Of a stretch of DNA of 64,000 nucleotides, positions 39,181 through 48,593 are shown piece by piece. Position numbers and translations under genes: made by a program. Origin of the DNA: Chlorobaculum thiosulfatiphilum. GTDB lineage: Bacteria; Bacteroidota; Chlorobiia; Chlorobiales; Chlorobiaceae. Location: the NCBI RefSeq assembly GCF_006265165.1, contig NZ_VDCH01000011.1, positions 1 through 64,000 on the forward strand, read 5' to 3'. The notes beneath the pieces are model-generated. The model was given only the letters and a program-made list of their open reading frames with translations, was not told where the DNA came from and did not search any database. Numbering within the stretch: position 1 is the stretch's first letter; the number at the start of each line of letters is the position of its first letter.

Positions 39181-40656
39181 TCATTCATAATACTCCTTCG
39201 GAATCATGTTGCCGACGTTGAGCACAAGATAAGGGTCGAGCGCTTTTTTTACACGCACCATTTCCATGATCCCTTCGCGGCCGTACATCTGTACTAAATA
39301 TTCGCTTTTGAGCTTGCCTATGCCGTGCTCCGCCGAGAGGGTTCCGCCCATCGCGAGCACTTCGGCGACGAACTTCCGGTAGAGCGCTTTGGCGCGGACG
39401 AACTCTTCGTGGTTGCGCGGCAGAATGTTCAGGTGCAGGTGGGCGTTGCCGATGTGGCCGAAGATGATGTACGTGAATCCCTCGCGGTCGCAGGCGTCGC
39501 GGTAGAGGCGGAAGAGGTCGGCGAAGCGCTCGTCGGGCAGCGCCATGTCGGTGCTCACCTTGCTCTCCGACTGGCGACTGAGCCATTCGTTGACCAGCAC
39601 CGGCAGCTTGTGGCGGAAGTCGCGCAGCTTCTGCAACCCCACGCTGTCGAGCGCCGCCCAGCTCTTTTCGACCGGCGAGCCGCACCGCTCCATCAGGTCG
39701 AGCCACGCTTCGAGGCATCCGTCCTCGCCGTCCGCCGTGCTCTCCTCCTCGAAGTAGATCGCGCCGCTCGTCTTCGCCGGAATTTCCGGGTAGCGCTGCC
39801 GGAGGAACTCCAGCGCCCGGCGGTCGAAGAGTTCGAGCGCGCGCGGGCTGACGCCGCCACTTTCGGCGCGGGCCTTGCCGACGAAATCGAGCAGCTCCTC
39901 CTCGCTCCGGAACCAGGCGATGCACGCGATCACCCGCTCCGGCGCGGGGTGGAGCAGCAGCGTGGCTTCGACAATGACGCCAAGCGTTCCCTCCGAACCG
40001 ATGCAGAGGTCGATCAGGTCCATGCCCGGCGTTGACCAGTAGCCCGCGTTGTGCTTCGAGGTCGTCGGCATCGCATAGTCCGGCAGCCGGAACGTTACGC
40101 GACCGGCGAGCGGCAGGTCGAGCGTGAAGCGTCCGTCGGCGTCGGCGAAGCGCTCTCCGCGCTCGATGTCGAGCAGGTCGCCTTGCGGCAGCGCGATCTT
40201 CAGCGCCTGCACGTGGTTGCGCGTCGGGCCGTATTTGAGCGAGCGCGAGCCGGTGGAGTTGTTCGAGATGGTGCTGCCGATGAAGCAGGTTTTTTCGGTC
40301 GGGTCGGGCGGGTAGAACCAGCCAGCCGCCGAGGCTTTCGCCTGAACATCCTGCAACAGCGCCCCGCCCTGCACACGCAGGAGCGCCCGTTCGTCGCCCG
40401 CCACCTCGACCTCGCCGATGCGGTCGAGCTTCTGCATGGCGATGACGTGGTCGCCGAACGGAATCCGCGCCCCCGTGGTGCCGGTGCCGTTGCCCGCGAT
40501 GGTGTAACGTCGTCCGTCCGCCACGGCGTCACGCAACAGCGCCGCGACCTCCTCCGGCGTTTCGGGGAAGAAGACGCCCGGCGTCCAGCCGTTTTTCAGG
40601 TTGCTCGTATCTTCGAGAAAGGCCGCGATCGTCGCCGGTTCGGTTTTAAAATTCAT
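39181..40656 (-). CDS. FAD-binding oxidase, GlcD/D-lactate dehydrogenase type
   Basis: Protein of 491 aa. An FAD_binding_4 (PCMH) domain spans about residues 25-210, with the AGNGTGTTGARIPFG pyrophosphate-binding region at about 55-69 and FIGSTISNNSTGSRS near 125. The FAD-oxidase C domain follows, ending in SAEHGIGKLKSEYL, which carries the catalytic histidine region of the vanillyl-alcohol oxidase family. The substrate is probably a 2-hydroxyacid such as glycolate or D-lactate. The start overlaps the stop of mrdA by one base, an unexpected partner for a cell-wall operon. Confidence 0.88.
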   Translation of the reverse strand: MNFKTEPATIAAFLEDTSNLKNGWTPGVFFPETPEEVAALLRDAVADGRRYTIAGNGTGTTGARIPFGDHVIAMQKLDRIGEVEVAGDERALLRVQGGALLQDVQAKASAAGWFYPPDPTEKTCFIGSTISNNSTGSRSLKYGPTRNHVQALKIALPQGDLLDIERGERFADADGRFTLDLPLAGRVTFRLPDYAMPTTSKHNAGYWSTPGMDLIDLCIGSEGTLGVIVEATLLLHPAPERVIACIAWFRSEEELLDFVGKARAESGGVSPRALELFDRRALEFLRQRYPEIPAKTSGAIYFEEESTADGEDGCLEAWLDLMERCGSPVEKSWAALDSVGLQKLRDFRHKLPVLVNEWLSRQSESKVSTDMALPDERFADLFRLYRDACDREGFTYIIFGHIGNAHLHLNILPRNHEEFVRAKALYRKFVAEVLAMGGTLSAEHGIGKLKSEYLVQMYGREGIMEMVRVKKALDPYLVLNVGNMIPKEYYE

Positions 40657-42578
40657 CAGTCGCCGCCCTCCTCTGCGCCCTGTGGCGCGACGCCGGTGGA
40701 GTCGGTTGCAGCTCCCGCTTCCGTAGCGGGGACGGTTGCCGCGGGCGGGTTCGTGTTCAGCGAATCGTTAAGCGCTTTGACCTTTGCGACGGCCTTGAGG
40801 CCTGAATTTTCGGTTTTCGGCCTGTTTTTCTCGTTGATGTAGTAGTTGATCATCTCCCGCGCGATCGGGGCCGAGATGCTGCCGCCGAAACCGGCGTTCT
40901 CCACAAGGACCGCGATGGCGATTTTCGGATGATCGACCGGCGCGAAGCAGATGAACCAGGCGTGATCCTTGCCATGCGGGTTCTGCGCGGTGCCGGTTTT
41001 GCCCGCCACCGTCACGCCCGCCACCTGCGCCAGGGTGCCGGTGCCCTCCTTGTTATTCACCACGCCCTGCATCGACTCCTTGATGATTTTGAAGGTCTCT
41101 TTTGAGACCGGCAGGGTGCGCGATTCGTGCTGAAGCGGCACGTAAATGCCGGTGCGCGTGTCGCGGTACCCCTTCACCAGATGCGGTTCGTGCCACGTGC
41201 CCTCGTTACCCAAAGTGGCTGTATAGTTGGCCAGTTGCAGCGGCGTGGCCCCAAGCTCGCCCTGTCCGATGCCGAGGCTGACCAGGTAGCCTTTCGTCCA
41301 GCGCCTCTGTCCGTAACGCTTGTTGTAATATTCGGTTGTCGGCAACAGACCTCGCCGTTCGCCAGGCAGGTCGATGCCCTCGCGCTGGCCGAATCCGAAC
41401 ATTTTGCCATACTTGTCCCACGTGTCGAGGCCGACCTTGAGCATGAGCTGGTAGAAGTAGATGTTGCAGGACTCGATGATCGCTTTTTTCATGTTGACCG
41501 TGCCGTGAGCGTGGCCGCCGTGGCAGTGGAAGGTGCGTCTGCCGAAGTTCCAACCGCCGGTGCAGAAGATGGTGTCTTCGGATTTGATGACCCCTTCTTC
41601 GAGTCCGGCGATGGCCAGCACCATTTTGTAGGTGGAACCGGGCGGATAGACCGCCTGCACGGCGCGGTTGAAGAGCGGCTTCTGGGGCGAAAGGGCGATT
41701 TCGGCCCACTCCTTTTTTCGGGTTTTGCCGTTGAGGATGTCGAGGTCGAAATCGGGTTCGCTGCACAGCGCCAGTATGCCGCCGTCCGAGGGATCGATGG
41801 CCACCACCGCGCCCGATTTGCCCGTCGCCCGGAGCAGATTTTCGGCAAGCTGCTGAAGCTCCGCGTCGATGGTGAGGTACAGGTCGTTGCCCTTTATTGA
41901 CGGCACGTCGCTCTTGCCCTCGTTGTACTTGCCGACCAGCATCCCGAGCGGATTGACCAGTTCGTAGCGAGCGCCCTTCTCTCCCCGGAGCTCCTCCTCG
42001 TAGATTCGTTCGAGGCCGGAAAAGCCGATCTTGTCGCTGGGGGTGTAGCCCTTTTCGGCCAGCGTGTCGAGCTGCGTCCGGTTCACGTTGCGCAGGTAGC
42101 CGAACAGGTGGGTTCCGCGGAACAGGTCGCTGTATTTGCGCTTGTCTTCGATTTCGATGATCACGCCCGGCAAGCGCCAGAGGTTCTCGCTGATGCGGGC
42201 CACGATGAGCTCGTTCAGGTCGCGGTAAATGGTCGAAACGGCAAACGGACTGTAATCCTTCGCCTCGGCGACCTTGTCTTTCAGCTCCTCGACGGGAATT
42301 TCAAGCAGGTAGGCCAGGTATGGGATGCTTTGCTCACGCAGTTCGGACGGGATGATTTTGAGCGTGTAGAGCGCCCGGTTTTCGAGGACGGTCGCGCCAT
42401 TCCGATCGATGAAATGGCCTCTCGGCGCCTGTTCCCAGATTCTGCGGATGCTTCCCGATCTCGAACCGATGGAGTCATGATCGACAATCTGTAGCCAGAA
42501 AAGACGCCCTGTAAAAAAGAGGAAAACGGCGGCGATGAAGAATATGGTCAGCTTGATTCCGCGCTGAAAGTCATCCAT
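40656..42578 (-). CDS. mrdA: Penicillin-binding protein 2 (peptidoglycan D,D-transpeptidase MrdA)
   Basis: Protein of 640 aa. It crosslinks peptidoglycan during cell elongation. A single membrane anchor at about residues 9-30 precedes the dimerisation domain (about 50-210) and the transpeptidase, with active Ser315 in PPGSTYKM (SxxK), ESCN (SxN) and AGKTGTAQN (KTG). It is 3 bp after mreD, so mreC-mreD-mrdA form one operon. A rodA gene normally follows but is not here; the FAD oxidase takes that place. Confidence 0.97.
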   Translation of the reverse strand: MDDFQRGIKLTIFFIAAVFLFFTGRLFWLQIVDHDSIGSRSGSIRRIWEQAPRGHFIDRNGATVLENRALYTLKIIPSELREQSIPYLAYLLEIPVEELKDKVAEAKDYSPFAVSTIYRDLNELIVARISENLWRLPGVIIEIEDKRKYSDLFRGTHLFGYLRNVNRTQLDTLAEKGYTPSDKIGFSGLERIYEEELRGEKGARYELVNPLGMLVGKYNEGKSDVPSIKGNDLYLTIDAELQQLAENLLRATGKSGAVVAIDPSDGGILALCSEPDFDLDILNGKTRKKEWAEIALSPQKPLFNRAVQAVYPPGSTYKMVLAIAGLEEGVIKSEDTIFCTGGWNFGRRTFHCHGGHAHGTVNMKKAIIESCNIYFYQLMLKVGLDTWDKYGKMFGFGQREGIDLPGERRGLLPTTEYYNKRYGQRRWTKGYLVSLGIGQGELGATPLQLANYTATLGNEGTWHEPHLVKGYRDTRTGIYVPLQHESRTLPVSKETFKIIKESMQGVVNNKEGTGTLAQVAGVTVAGKTGTAQNPHGKDHAWFICFAPVDHPKIAIAVLVENAGFGGSISAPIAREMINYYINEKNRPKTENSGLKAVAKVKALNDSLNTNPPAATVPATEAGAATDSTGVAPQGAEEGGD

Positions 42579-42581
42579 GGC

Positions 42582-43070
42582 TCAATCCTTCAGCATTTTT
42601 TTCAGGACGAAGTGATAGACGAGCACGGCCAGCGCCATGCTCATGAGAGTGCCGATGATCACCGTTTCCGGCAGCCGTACATAGAGGGGAAGCGCGAGCG
42701 GATCGGAAAGGATCGACTGGAGCAGGTAGCCGGCGACGAGCGCGGTCACCGAGGCGGCATAGAAATTGCGCTTTTTCTTGACCGAGGTCGCATGGCTCTC
42801 TTCGGGCACATGGAAGAAGCCCGCCGCGAATCCCTGCACGGTGCCGATAAGGGCTGAAAGGCCGAGGTTGCCCGTAAGGATTCCGGCAATGAGGCCCGCC
42901 CCGAAACCGTAGTTGGTGCCGGTTCTCTGGCCTACCGTCACGGCGATGAAGGCGATAAGGATGGCCAGGATGTCGGGGGCGGTGTGCAGGATGAGCAGCC
43001 TCGAGACGAGGAAGCGCTGCACGAATGCCAGAACGACCACAATGGCTATATAGAGAAAATACTTTTTCAA
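42582..43070 (-). CDS. mreD: Rod shape-determining protein MreD
   Basis: Protein of 162 aa with five or so membrane segments. MreD is assigned from its size, hydrophobicity and position between mreC and mrdA; the sequence itself is poorly conserved in this family. It links MreC to the elongation machinery in the inner membrane. The gap to mreC is 55 bp. Confidence 0.88.
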   Translation of the reverse strand: MKKYFLYIAIVVVLAFVQRFLVSRLLILHTAPDILAILIAFIAVTVGQRTGTNYGFGAGLIAGILTGNLGLSALIGTVQGFAAGFFHVPEESHATSVKKKRNFYAASVTALVAGYLLQSILSDPLALPLYVRLPETVIIGTLMSMALAVLVYHFVLKKMLKD

Positions 43071-43125
43071 GTCAGGGCTGATTGTCTGTTTGTTGGCTGT
43101 GATTGCCGTGTCACCGGCGTTTCGT

Positions 43126-43992
43126 TCACTCCTCTTTTGCCGGAACGTCGGGGGAGTCCATCAGTTCGATCTTTTCCATCGACGGCTTTGCCAGTGAGAC
43201 GAGCACCCAGGACAACGATGAAAAATCGACCGACAGCCGCACATCGACGTCGTAGAAGAGCTTGTCTTTGGATATGCGAATGATCTGGCCAACCGGAATG
43301 CCACGGGTGGCGAAGGTGCTGTAGCCGGAGGTTGTCAGCCGTTCCCCGTTGAGCAGCTTGCTGCTGACGGGCACGTGCTCCATTTTGGCCAGGCGTTCGT
43401 GACCGTTTCGCCAGGCCAGCAGGCCGCTGGTGCGGGTGCTGTCGGAAACCACGCTGACCATGAAATTCTGGTTGATCACCGGCAGGACTTTCGCATAGTT
43501 GGGCGAGACTTCGATGACCCGTCCAACCAGCCCGTCGGGCGTCAGCACGGCCATGTCTTTGGCGATGCCCCGGCGCGAACCGGCGTCGATGATGAGCATG
43601 TTGTCGGTAGCGCTGAAGCGCCGGTCAACCACGCGGGCGACCTTGTAGTTGCCGACCCATTGCGGCGCGGTCGCCTGAATGGCGTTCAGCTCGCTGGCGT
43701 CACGGAGCGCCGCCTGCTGGCGCAGGAGCTGGCCGAAGAGTCGCGCGTTTTGCAGGAAGAGCTGCCGGTTGTCCCGTTCCAGCGTAAAAATGGCGGTAGC
43801 GCCGGTGAATTGCCGGGAGATGGCGGCGTTCATGCTGAGGCCGCGCTCGCGAAGAGCATCGAGCGTTTCCTTGCGCTGAAGCTGCATGAGCATGATGGAG
43901 ATACTGCAATACAGCAGAAAATAGAGATATGCGGTATGCTTGGCGATAAAACGGAAAAAGCTCGACACGTCCGTTGTCTTCCTTGTTAACAC
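43126..43992 (-). CDS. mreC: Rod shape-determining protein MreC
   Basis: Protein of 288 aa. A cytoplasmic N-terminus and a membrane helix (about residues 17-37) are followed by a coiled coil (about 60-100) and a periplasmic beta domain with the conserved NMLIIDAGSRRGIAKDMAVL region. It forms a scaffold that activates PBP2. First gene of the mreC-mreD-mrdA operon; mreB is elsewhere (15.7-16.7 kb). Confidence 0.95.
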   Translation of the reverse strand: MLTRKTTDVSSFFRFIAKHTAYLYFLLYCSISIMLMQLQRKETLDALRERGLSMNAAISRQFTGATAIFTLERDNRQLFLQNARLFGQLLRQQAALRDASELNAIQATAPQWVGNYKVARVVDRRFSATDNMLIIDAGSRRGIAKDMAVLTPDGLVGRVIEVSPNYAKVLPVINQNFMVSVVSDSTRTSGLLAWRNGHERLAKMEHVPVSSKLLNGERLTTSGYSTFATRGIPVGQIIRISKDKLFYDVDVRLSVDFSSLSWVLVSLAKPSMEKIELMDSPDVPAKEE

Positions 43993-44344
43993 ATTGAGCG
44001 TAGCCCTCGCCGCCTGTTTGTCCGGCGGGAAACCGGAACAGGAGTAGCCAGGGTGATCTTGTCAGGTACAGTCTCGATCCGGGGCATTGGCCGGAAAATA
44101 CAGGATACGAATCGAAAATATAACAGATATGCCCGCTTTTCTTCGATGAATTTTTCCGGCGCTCCGCTGTTTCCGGCCAGACGTCCGGCAAACCGTTTTT
44201 TTGCTTTTTGGGCTGAAATGACGATTTTGAGCTTCACGGCCGCCGGTTGCGCCAAACGCGAGCGAAACCCGGCGGCGATTATCAGTTTGACCCGATCCGG
44301 CTTCCCGGCATACGGAAATTCACGCCAAGATATTGCAATAGCGC

Positions 44345-44740
44345 ATGTTATTTGACAAACGCAGAAATGCTACGGATAAATTCATCGTGGTCGGAGACCG
44401 GGTGCTCATCAAGCCGAAATCCCTCGACGAGACGACAAAATCCGGCATTTACCTTCCGCCGGGCGTTCAGGAGAAGGCCAAAATCCAGAGCGGCTACGTG
44501 CTCAAAACCGGCCCGGGCTATCCGGTCGGCCCGCCAAGCGACACTGACGAGCCGTGGAAAGAGCGGGCCGAAACGCCGCAGTACATTCCGCTTCAGGCCA
44601 AAACCGGCGATCTGGCGATCTTCGTCCAGAACAGCGCTTACGAGATCGAGTACGAGGAGGAGCGCTATCTGATCGTGCCCAATTCGGCCATTCTCCTTCT
44701 GATCCGGGAAGACGACGACCTGGAAGATTATCTGAGTTGA
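44345..44740 (+). CDS. GroES-like co-chaperonin (divergent)
   Basis: Protein of 131 aa, about 35 residues longer than normal GroES (95-100 aa). The Cpn10 fold is clear: [20 protein letters not shown] includes the start of the mobile loop, with GIYLPP in place of the usual GIVLP, and the YAG-like C-terminal [15 protein letters not shown]. An extra loop lies around residues 60-80. No groEL is next to it; nadA follows after a terminator. It may be a second, specialised co-chaperonin; whether it binds GroEL is not known. Confidence 0.85.
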   Translation: MLFDKRRNATDKFIVVGDRVLIKPKSLDETTKSGIYLPPGVQEKAKIQSGYVLKTGPGYPVGPPSDTDEPWKERAETPQYIPLQAKTGDLAIFVQNSAYEIEYEEERYLIVPNSAILLLIREDDDLEDYLS

Positions 44741-44788
44741 ATCACCGGAGAAAGCCGCGTTCCCTTTTGGCTTTCACTCCGGACTATG

Positions 44789-44817
44789 CTCCTCTTCGGC
44801 TGTCGAGGAGTTTTTTT
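44789..44817 (+). terminator. Terminator between the GroES-like gene and nadA
   Basis: Stem CTCCTC / GAGGAG with a 10-base loop followed by seven T. It separates the GroES-like gene from nadA. Confidence 0.85.
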
Positions 44818-44841
44818 ATTCATTTTTTCCGATGTATCGAT

Positions 44842-45810
44842 ATGACCACAGCAACCGATATGCAGAAAGAGGCGGCGGGCCTTTCGACCGAAGAGCTGCT
44901 CAAGAGAGTCGAGGCGCTCAAAAAAGAGATGAACGCCGTTATCCTTGCCCACTACTACACGTTACCGGAGATCCAGCAGGCGGCGGACATCGTCGGCGAC
45001 AGCCTCGCGCTGGCGCGGGCAGCGGAGAAGAACTCGGCGGACGTGATCGTCTTCGCCGGAGTCTATTTCATGGCCGAGACCGCCAAGATTCTCAACCCCG
45101 GCAAGCTGGTGCTCATGCCCGACGCCGGCGCGGGGTGCCCCTTGGCCGACAGTTGCGCGGAGGAGGAGTTCCGCGCCTTCCGCGAGGCGCACCCCGACGC
45201 CATCGCCATCACCTACGTCAACTCGACGGCGGCCATCAAGAAGCTCTCGGACATTATCTGCACCTCGTCGAACGCCGAGCATATCGTGCGCCAGATTCCG
45301 CCGGAGCAGAAGATCATCTTCGGCCCCGACCGCAACCTCGGCGCGTGGGTTATGAAGCAAACGGGGCGCGATATGCTGCTCTGGCAGGGGTTCTGCTACG
45401 TGCACGAAGCCTACTCCGAGGTCTATATGATCCAGGTCAAGGCGATGCACCCCGGCGCGGAGCTGATCGCCCATCCGGAGTGCCGCGAGGAGGTGCTGCG
45501 CCACGCATCGTTCGTCGGCTCGACCTCGGCGCTGCTCGACTACACCGAAAAGAGTCCGTCGAAAAGCTTCATCGTGGCCACCGAGCCGGGCATCCTCTAC
45601 GAAATGGAGAAGCGCTCGCCCGGCAAAACCTTCATCCCCGCGCCCAAAGACCCCGCCAATCCGCGCAGCGTCTGCAAGCAGATGAAGCAGAACACGCTCG
45701 AAAAGCTCTACCTCTGCATGGTGAACCGCGCGCCGGAGATCACCGTCGATGAGCAGCTCCGCGAAGGGGCGCTGAAGTCGATCCGGAGAATGCTCGAAAT
45801 GTCCGCCTGA
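44842..45810 (+). CDS. nadA: Quinolinate synthase A
   Basis: Protein of 322 aa from the ATG at 44842, which suits the family. It condenses iminoaspartate and dihydroxyacetone phosphate to quinolinate with a [4Fe-4S] cluster. The N-terminal [15 protein letters not shown] and cluster-binding cysteines in CPLADSC, GFCYVHE and HPECREE are present. The C-terminal part has [13 protein letters not shown]. It provides the step after NadB. Confidence 0.96.
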   Translation: MTTATDMQKEAAGLSTEELLKRVEALKKEMNAVILAHYYTLPEIQQAADIVGDSLALARAAEKNSADVIVFAGVYFMAETAKILNPGKLVLMPDAGAGCPLADSCAEEEFRAFREAHPDAIAITYVNSTAAIKKLSDIICTSSNAEHIVRQIPPEQKIIFGPDRNLGAWVMKQTGRDMLLWQGFCYVHEAYSEVYMIQVKAMHPGAELIAHPECREEVLRHASFVGSTSALLDYTEKSPSKSFIVATEPGILYEMEKRSPGKTFIPAPKDPANPRSVCKQMKQNTLEKLYLCMVNRAPEITVDEQLREGALKSIRRMLEMSA

Positions 45811-45967
45811 CCCGCCGCCGCCGGGCCGCAACGCTCGCGTCGAGCGGAGTTGCGGCCCGGCAAAATCTCCGTCCGTCCGCTCCTCCGCTGTTGCCGCTCT
45901 TCTCCGATTCTGCGTATCTTGCTCTTGAAGTGCTCTTTGATTATCAATCCTTTCAGCAAGAATTCTC

Positions 45968-46714
45968 ATGCGCTTTCTGACCCTTCGCATCGCCGCCATC
46001 ACGGCGCTTTTCTTCGCCCAGCCATTCCAGCCCGACGCCAATGCCTGGCATGACAAAACCCACCTCTCCGTCGCCGAAGCCGCCGGGTTCGACCTCTGGT
46101 ACAGCGCCGCCGCGCCCGACGTGGCCAAGTCGAAAGAGATGTTCGGCCCGGTCGAAAGCCCGAATCACTACTACAACAACAACGCCAACAAGCGGGTCAC
46201 GCCCGAAATGGTGATGGCGCAGGTCGAACGCTACAACCAGACCAACGACGACGAAGGTCACCTCTACGGCGCGATCATCGGCGCGGTCAGGGATTACCAG
46301 GCGATGAAGAAGAGCGGCAAATACGCGAACTATCCGCTGGTCTATTGCGCCCACTATTGCGGCGACCTCTCCATGCCGCTGCACAACACCCGCTACGACG
46401 ACTTCAACAAGCAGCGCCACAGCATCAACGACGGCATCATCGAGAACAGCGTACGCAACAACATCGGCTACATCCAGCGCATGATGCGGCCTCCGGTTAT
46501 CGAGAGCGAGGCCGATCTGGCGCGCGAAATCGCCGCCGTTGCCGAATCGGCTCGCAAGCTCGGCCTGAAGATACGGAGGGAAAATCGCGACATGACCGTC
46601 GATGAGACCTACGCGCAGGTGATCCGCAGCGCCTCGCTCTTCAACGCCATTCTCTCGTGGCTCGAAAGAACGCAGACGCTCGCCGGCGAAAGAGCTGCGG
46701 CCATAACGAATTGA
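45968..46714 (+). CDS. Secreted S1/P1 nuclease or zinc phospholipase C family protein
   Basis: Protein of 248 aa. A signal peptide ends in PDANA, and cleavage there would expose Trp27 followed by His28. In S1/P1 nucleases and bacterial phospholipase C the new N-terminal Trp is itself a zinc ligand. Further ligands fit GHLYGAIIGAV and CAHYCGDLSMPLHN. So it is probably a trinuclear-zinc phosphoesterase acting outside the cytoplasm on nucleic acids or phospholipids; which one is not decided. The next gene begins 15 bp after its stop. Confidence 0.8.
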   Translation: MRFLTLRIAAITALFFAQPFQPDANAWHDKTHLSVAEAAGFDLWYSAAAPDVAKSKEMFGPVESPNHYYNNNANKRVTPEMVMAQVERYNQTNDDEGHLYGAIIGAVRDYQAMKKSGKYANYPLVYCAHYCGDLSMPLHNTRYDDFNKQRHSINDGIIENSVRNNIGYIQRMMRPPVIESEADLAREIAAVAESARKLGLKIRRENRDMTVDETYAQVIRSASLFNAILSWLERTQTLAGERAAAITN

Positions 46715-46729
46715 TTTTCCGCAAGTTGC

Positions 46730-47815
46730 ATGGCTGACAAGAAACATCTCGACAGGCTCAGGGCTGGAGTTGGCAGTTGGAACCACTGGCGCAAAGCGCA
46801 GCCGGAAATCCGGCCCGACCTCAGCCACGCCGATTTCAGCGCCGCCGACCTGAAAGGCATCGATCTTTCGGAGGCCGACCTCACCGGCGCGACGTTTGCG
46901 AAAGCGAAGCTCTCCGGCGCGGATTTGCGCGGGGCCGATCTGCGCAGCGCCGACCTTTTGGGCGCGCGGCTCGACGGCGTGAATCTGAGCCGCAGCACCA
47001 TCGATCTCTCCACGCGCTACGACGGCGTGACCGGATGCCAGATCGGCGTCAACGGCCTCTACTCGCCATCGACCGACTCGGCGGCGCTCATGCGCCTCGA
47101 CCCGCCCGGCAACTCGATGCAGGGCGCCAACGCCGAGGCGGTGGTCGAAAGCCTGCGCCACGCCCGCAAGCTGCACACCTTTTCGGTGACGCTCGCAGGA
47201 ATCGCCCTGCTCTTCATCGTCATCAAGCCCAAAACCATCACCCTGCCGTACTTGGCCGGGTCGTTCAAGTTCGATGATTTCAGCTACGCCTTTCTGGCCA
47301 CCATTCTTTCGACGGCGCTCCTGAGCCAGGTCGCCTCGTTCATCGACTCGGCGCTGCAAGGCGCGCGCTACCTCAACGACCGCCGGGCGGCCATGCTGAT
47401 CGGCCACTTCCCGTGGCTGCTCTCCAAATACGAAAGCGACCCGGCGGGCAAGCGCCAGTCCAAAATCCTGCGCCTTCTCCTCATTTTCCATCCGCTGATC
47501 TACCTCTACTTTTTCGTCCAGTGGAGCGCTCTCGCCATCGGCGACTGGGATTCGGTCATCCGGCACTACCAGCAAATGCCGGTCATCCTGGGCGAATATC
47601 TTTTGCCGGTCGTGTACCTCATCCTGATTCGCATCTGCCTGCGCCTCTTCAGCCTTTCCGAAGGCTTCCAGAAGCCGATCCTTTTCGATGCCGAAACCGA
47701 ACGCAACCGCCGAACCGACATGGAACGCCTCACCGAAGCCTTCGAAAGCCAGGCCACCCTCACCGCCGAACTGGTCGAGCTGCTGAGAAAGCGAGACGGG
47801 AAAAGGGGAGAGTGA
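46730..47815 (+). CDS. Pentapeptide-repeat membrane protein
   Basis: Protein of 361 aa. About ten pentapeptide repeats of the A(D/N)LxG type lie at residues 25-95, for example SGADLRGADLRSADLLGA. They should fold as a short right-handed beta-helix. The rest has four or five membrane segments between about 150 and 310 and a charged C-terminal helix. Function is unknown; a scaffold or binding module facing the cytoplasm is possible. It is 15 bp behind the S1/P1-type gene, suggesting an operon. Confidence 0.8.
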   Translation: MADKKHLDRLRAGVGSWNHWRKAQPEIRPDLSHADFSAADLKGIDLSEADLTGATFAKAKLSGADLRGADLRSADLLGARLDGVNLSRSTIDLSTRYDGVTGCQIGVNGLYSPSTDSAALMRLDPPGNSMQGANAEAVVESLRHARKLHTFSVTLAGIALLFIVIKPKTITLPYLAGSFKFDDFSYAFLATILSTALLSQVASFIDSALQGARYLNDRRAAMLIGHFPWLLSKYESDPAGKRQSKILRLLLIFHPLIYLYFFVQWSALAIGDWDSVIRHYQQMPVILGEYLLPVVYLILIRICLRLFSLSEGFQKPILFDAETERNRRTDMERLTEAFESQATLTAELVELLRKRDGKRGE

Positions 47816-47835
47816 TGAATTATGAATTATAAATT

Positions 47836-47855
47836 ATGAATGATGAATTGGGGAA
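47836..47855. repeat. Second copy of AATTATGAATGATGAATTGG
   Basis: Identical over 20 bases to 34669-34688 and preceded by further AATTATGAATTAT units from 47817. It begins right after the stop of the pentapeptide gene. Nearby (47896-47930) is a partial TGTCATGCTGAGCGAAGCGAAG repeat. Confidence 0.6.
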
Positions 47856-48042
47856 GAGCGGGAGAGCGGAAATACGAGGAGTTTCTGTCTTTTCTGTCAT
47901 GCTGAGCGAAGCGAAGCATCCAGCTCCATACTATCGTTGCTTCGAGCGGTTTTGATGTTGGAATCACGTTTTTTGCTTCGGTAAAGCGTATCTTTTTATG
48001 CGTCGTTTGTACTTATAACATTTCACAGGTTTACCCCAAACC

Positions 48043-48465
48043 ATGTTGCCACTATCACTTGCGAGCATTAATGAAGCGCGTCTTCTGGAGCTGTGCGAAA
48101 GCGAATGCCAGGAGTCGCAAACGCTGGATTTCAAACGAGAGCTGCCGGAAACAATCGAACGGGACAAGAGCGAGCCGGATAAAAACAAGATTGAGCTTTG
48201 CAAAGACGTTGTCGCGTTTGCCAATGCGGATGGAGGTCATTTCGTCTATGGAATTCAAGAGAAGGCGGGCATTGCCAATGACATTGTTCCGATTACCACA
48301 GAGTCAGCAGATGCGGCTGAGCGCCGAATCAGACACGTGCTTGACGCAAGAATAGAGCCGAAAATTCAGGTTCCTCGCAGAATTTCGTGGGTGGCATTAA
48401 TGGATAACTATAAAACCATTCCTGAGCGTTACAATCAGATGTTGATCAGGAAAGTCTATAAGTGA
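48043..48465 (+). pseudogene. AlbA_2 (Schlafen-like) domain gene, 5' fragment
   Basis: Encodes the first 108 residues of a putative ATP-binding AlbA_2 protein, with the family motif SQTLDFKRELP near residue 26-36 and CKDVVAFANADGGHFVYGI. Genuine coding ends at 48368; the remaining codons to the stop at 48465 are read from an inserted element. Removing element and one target copy (233 bp) joins it to the 3' fragment to give a 408-aa protein. AlbA_2 proteins are related to Schlafen and divergent AAA proteins; some take part in transcription control or defence. Confidence 0.88.
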
Positions 48466-48593
48466 TTGTTATATAAACATTTATACGTATTTGTCCTTTT
48501 CTCGATCAGTCTTTGCATAGGGCTTTACCATTGACTGTGGCTCGGTCAAACGATCCTCATTCACCATTTACCCACGAAATTCTGCGAAGAGCC
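48369..48593. mobile_element. 225-bp MITE with 24-bp terminal repeats, ISL3-type
   Basis: The left end GGTTCCTCGCAGAATTTCGT and the right end match as imperfect inverted repeats of 24 bases with two differences. An 8-bp target duplication AAAATTCA flanks it exactly (48361-48368 and 48594-48601). Ends starting GG(T/C)TC(C/T)TC with 8-bp duplications suit the ISL3 family. The centre is noncoding, so it is non-autonomous and would depend on an ISL3 transposase elsewhere. Confidence 0.92.

Noticed and set aside
45953-47575. Minus-strand open frame opposite the S1/P1 and pentapeptide genes
   Set aside because: Shadow of two clear genes on the plus strand.
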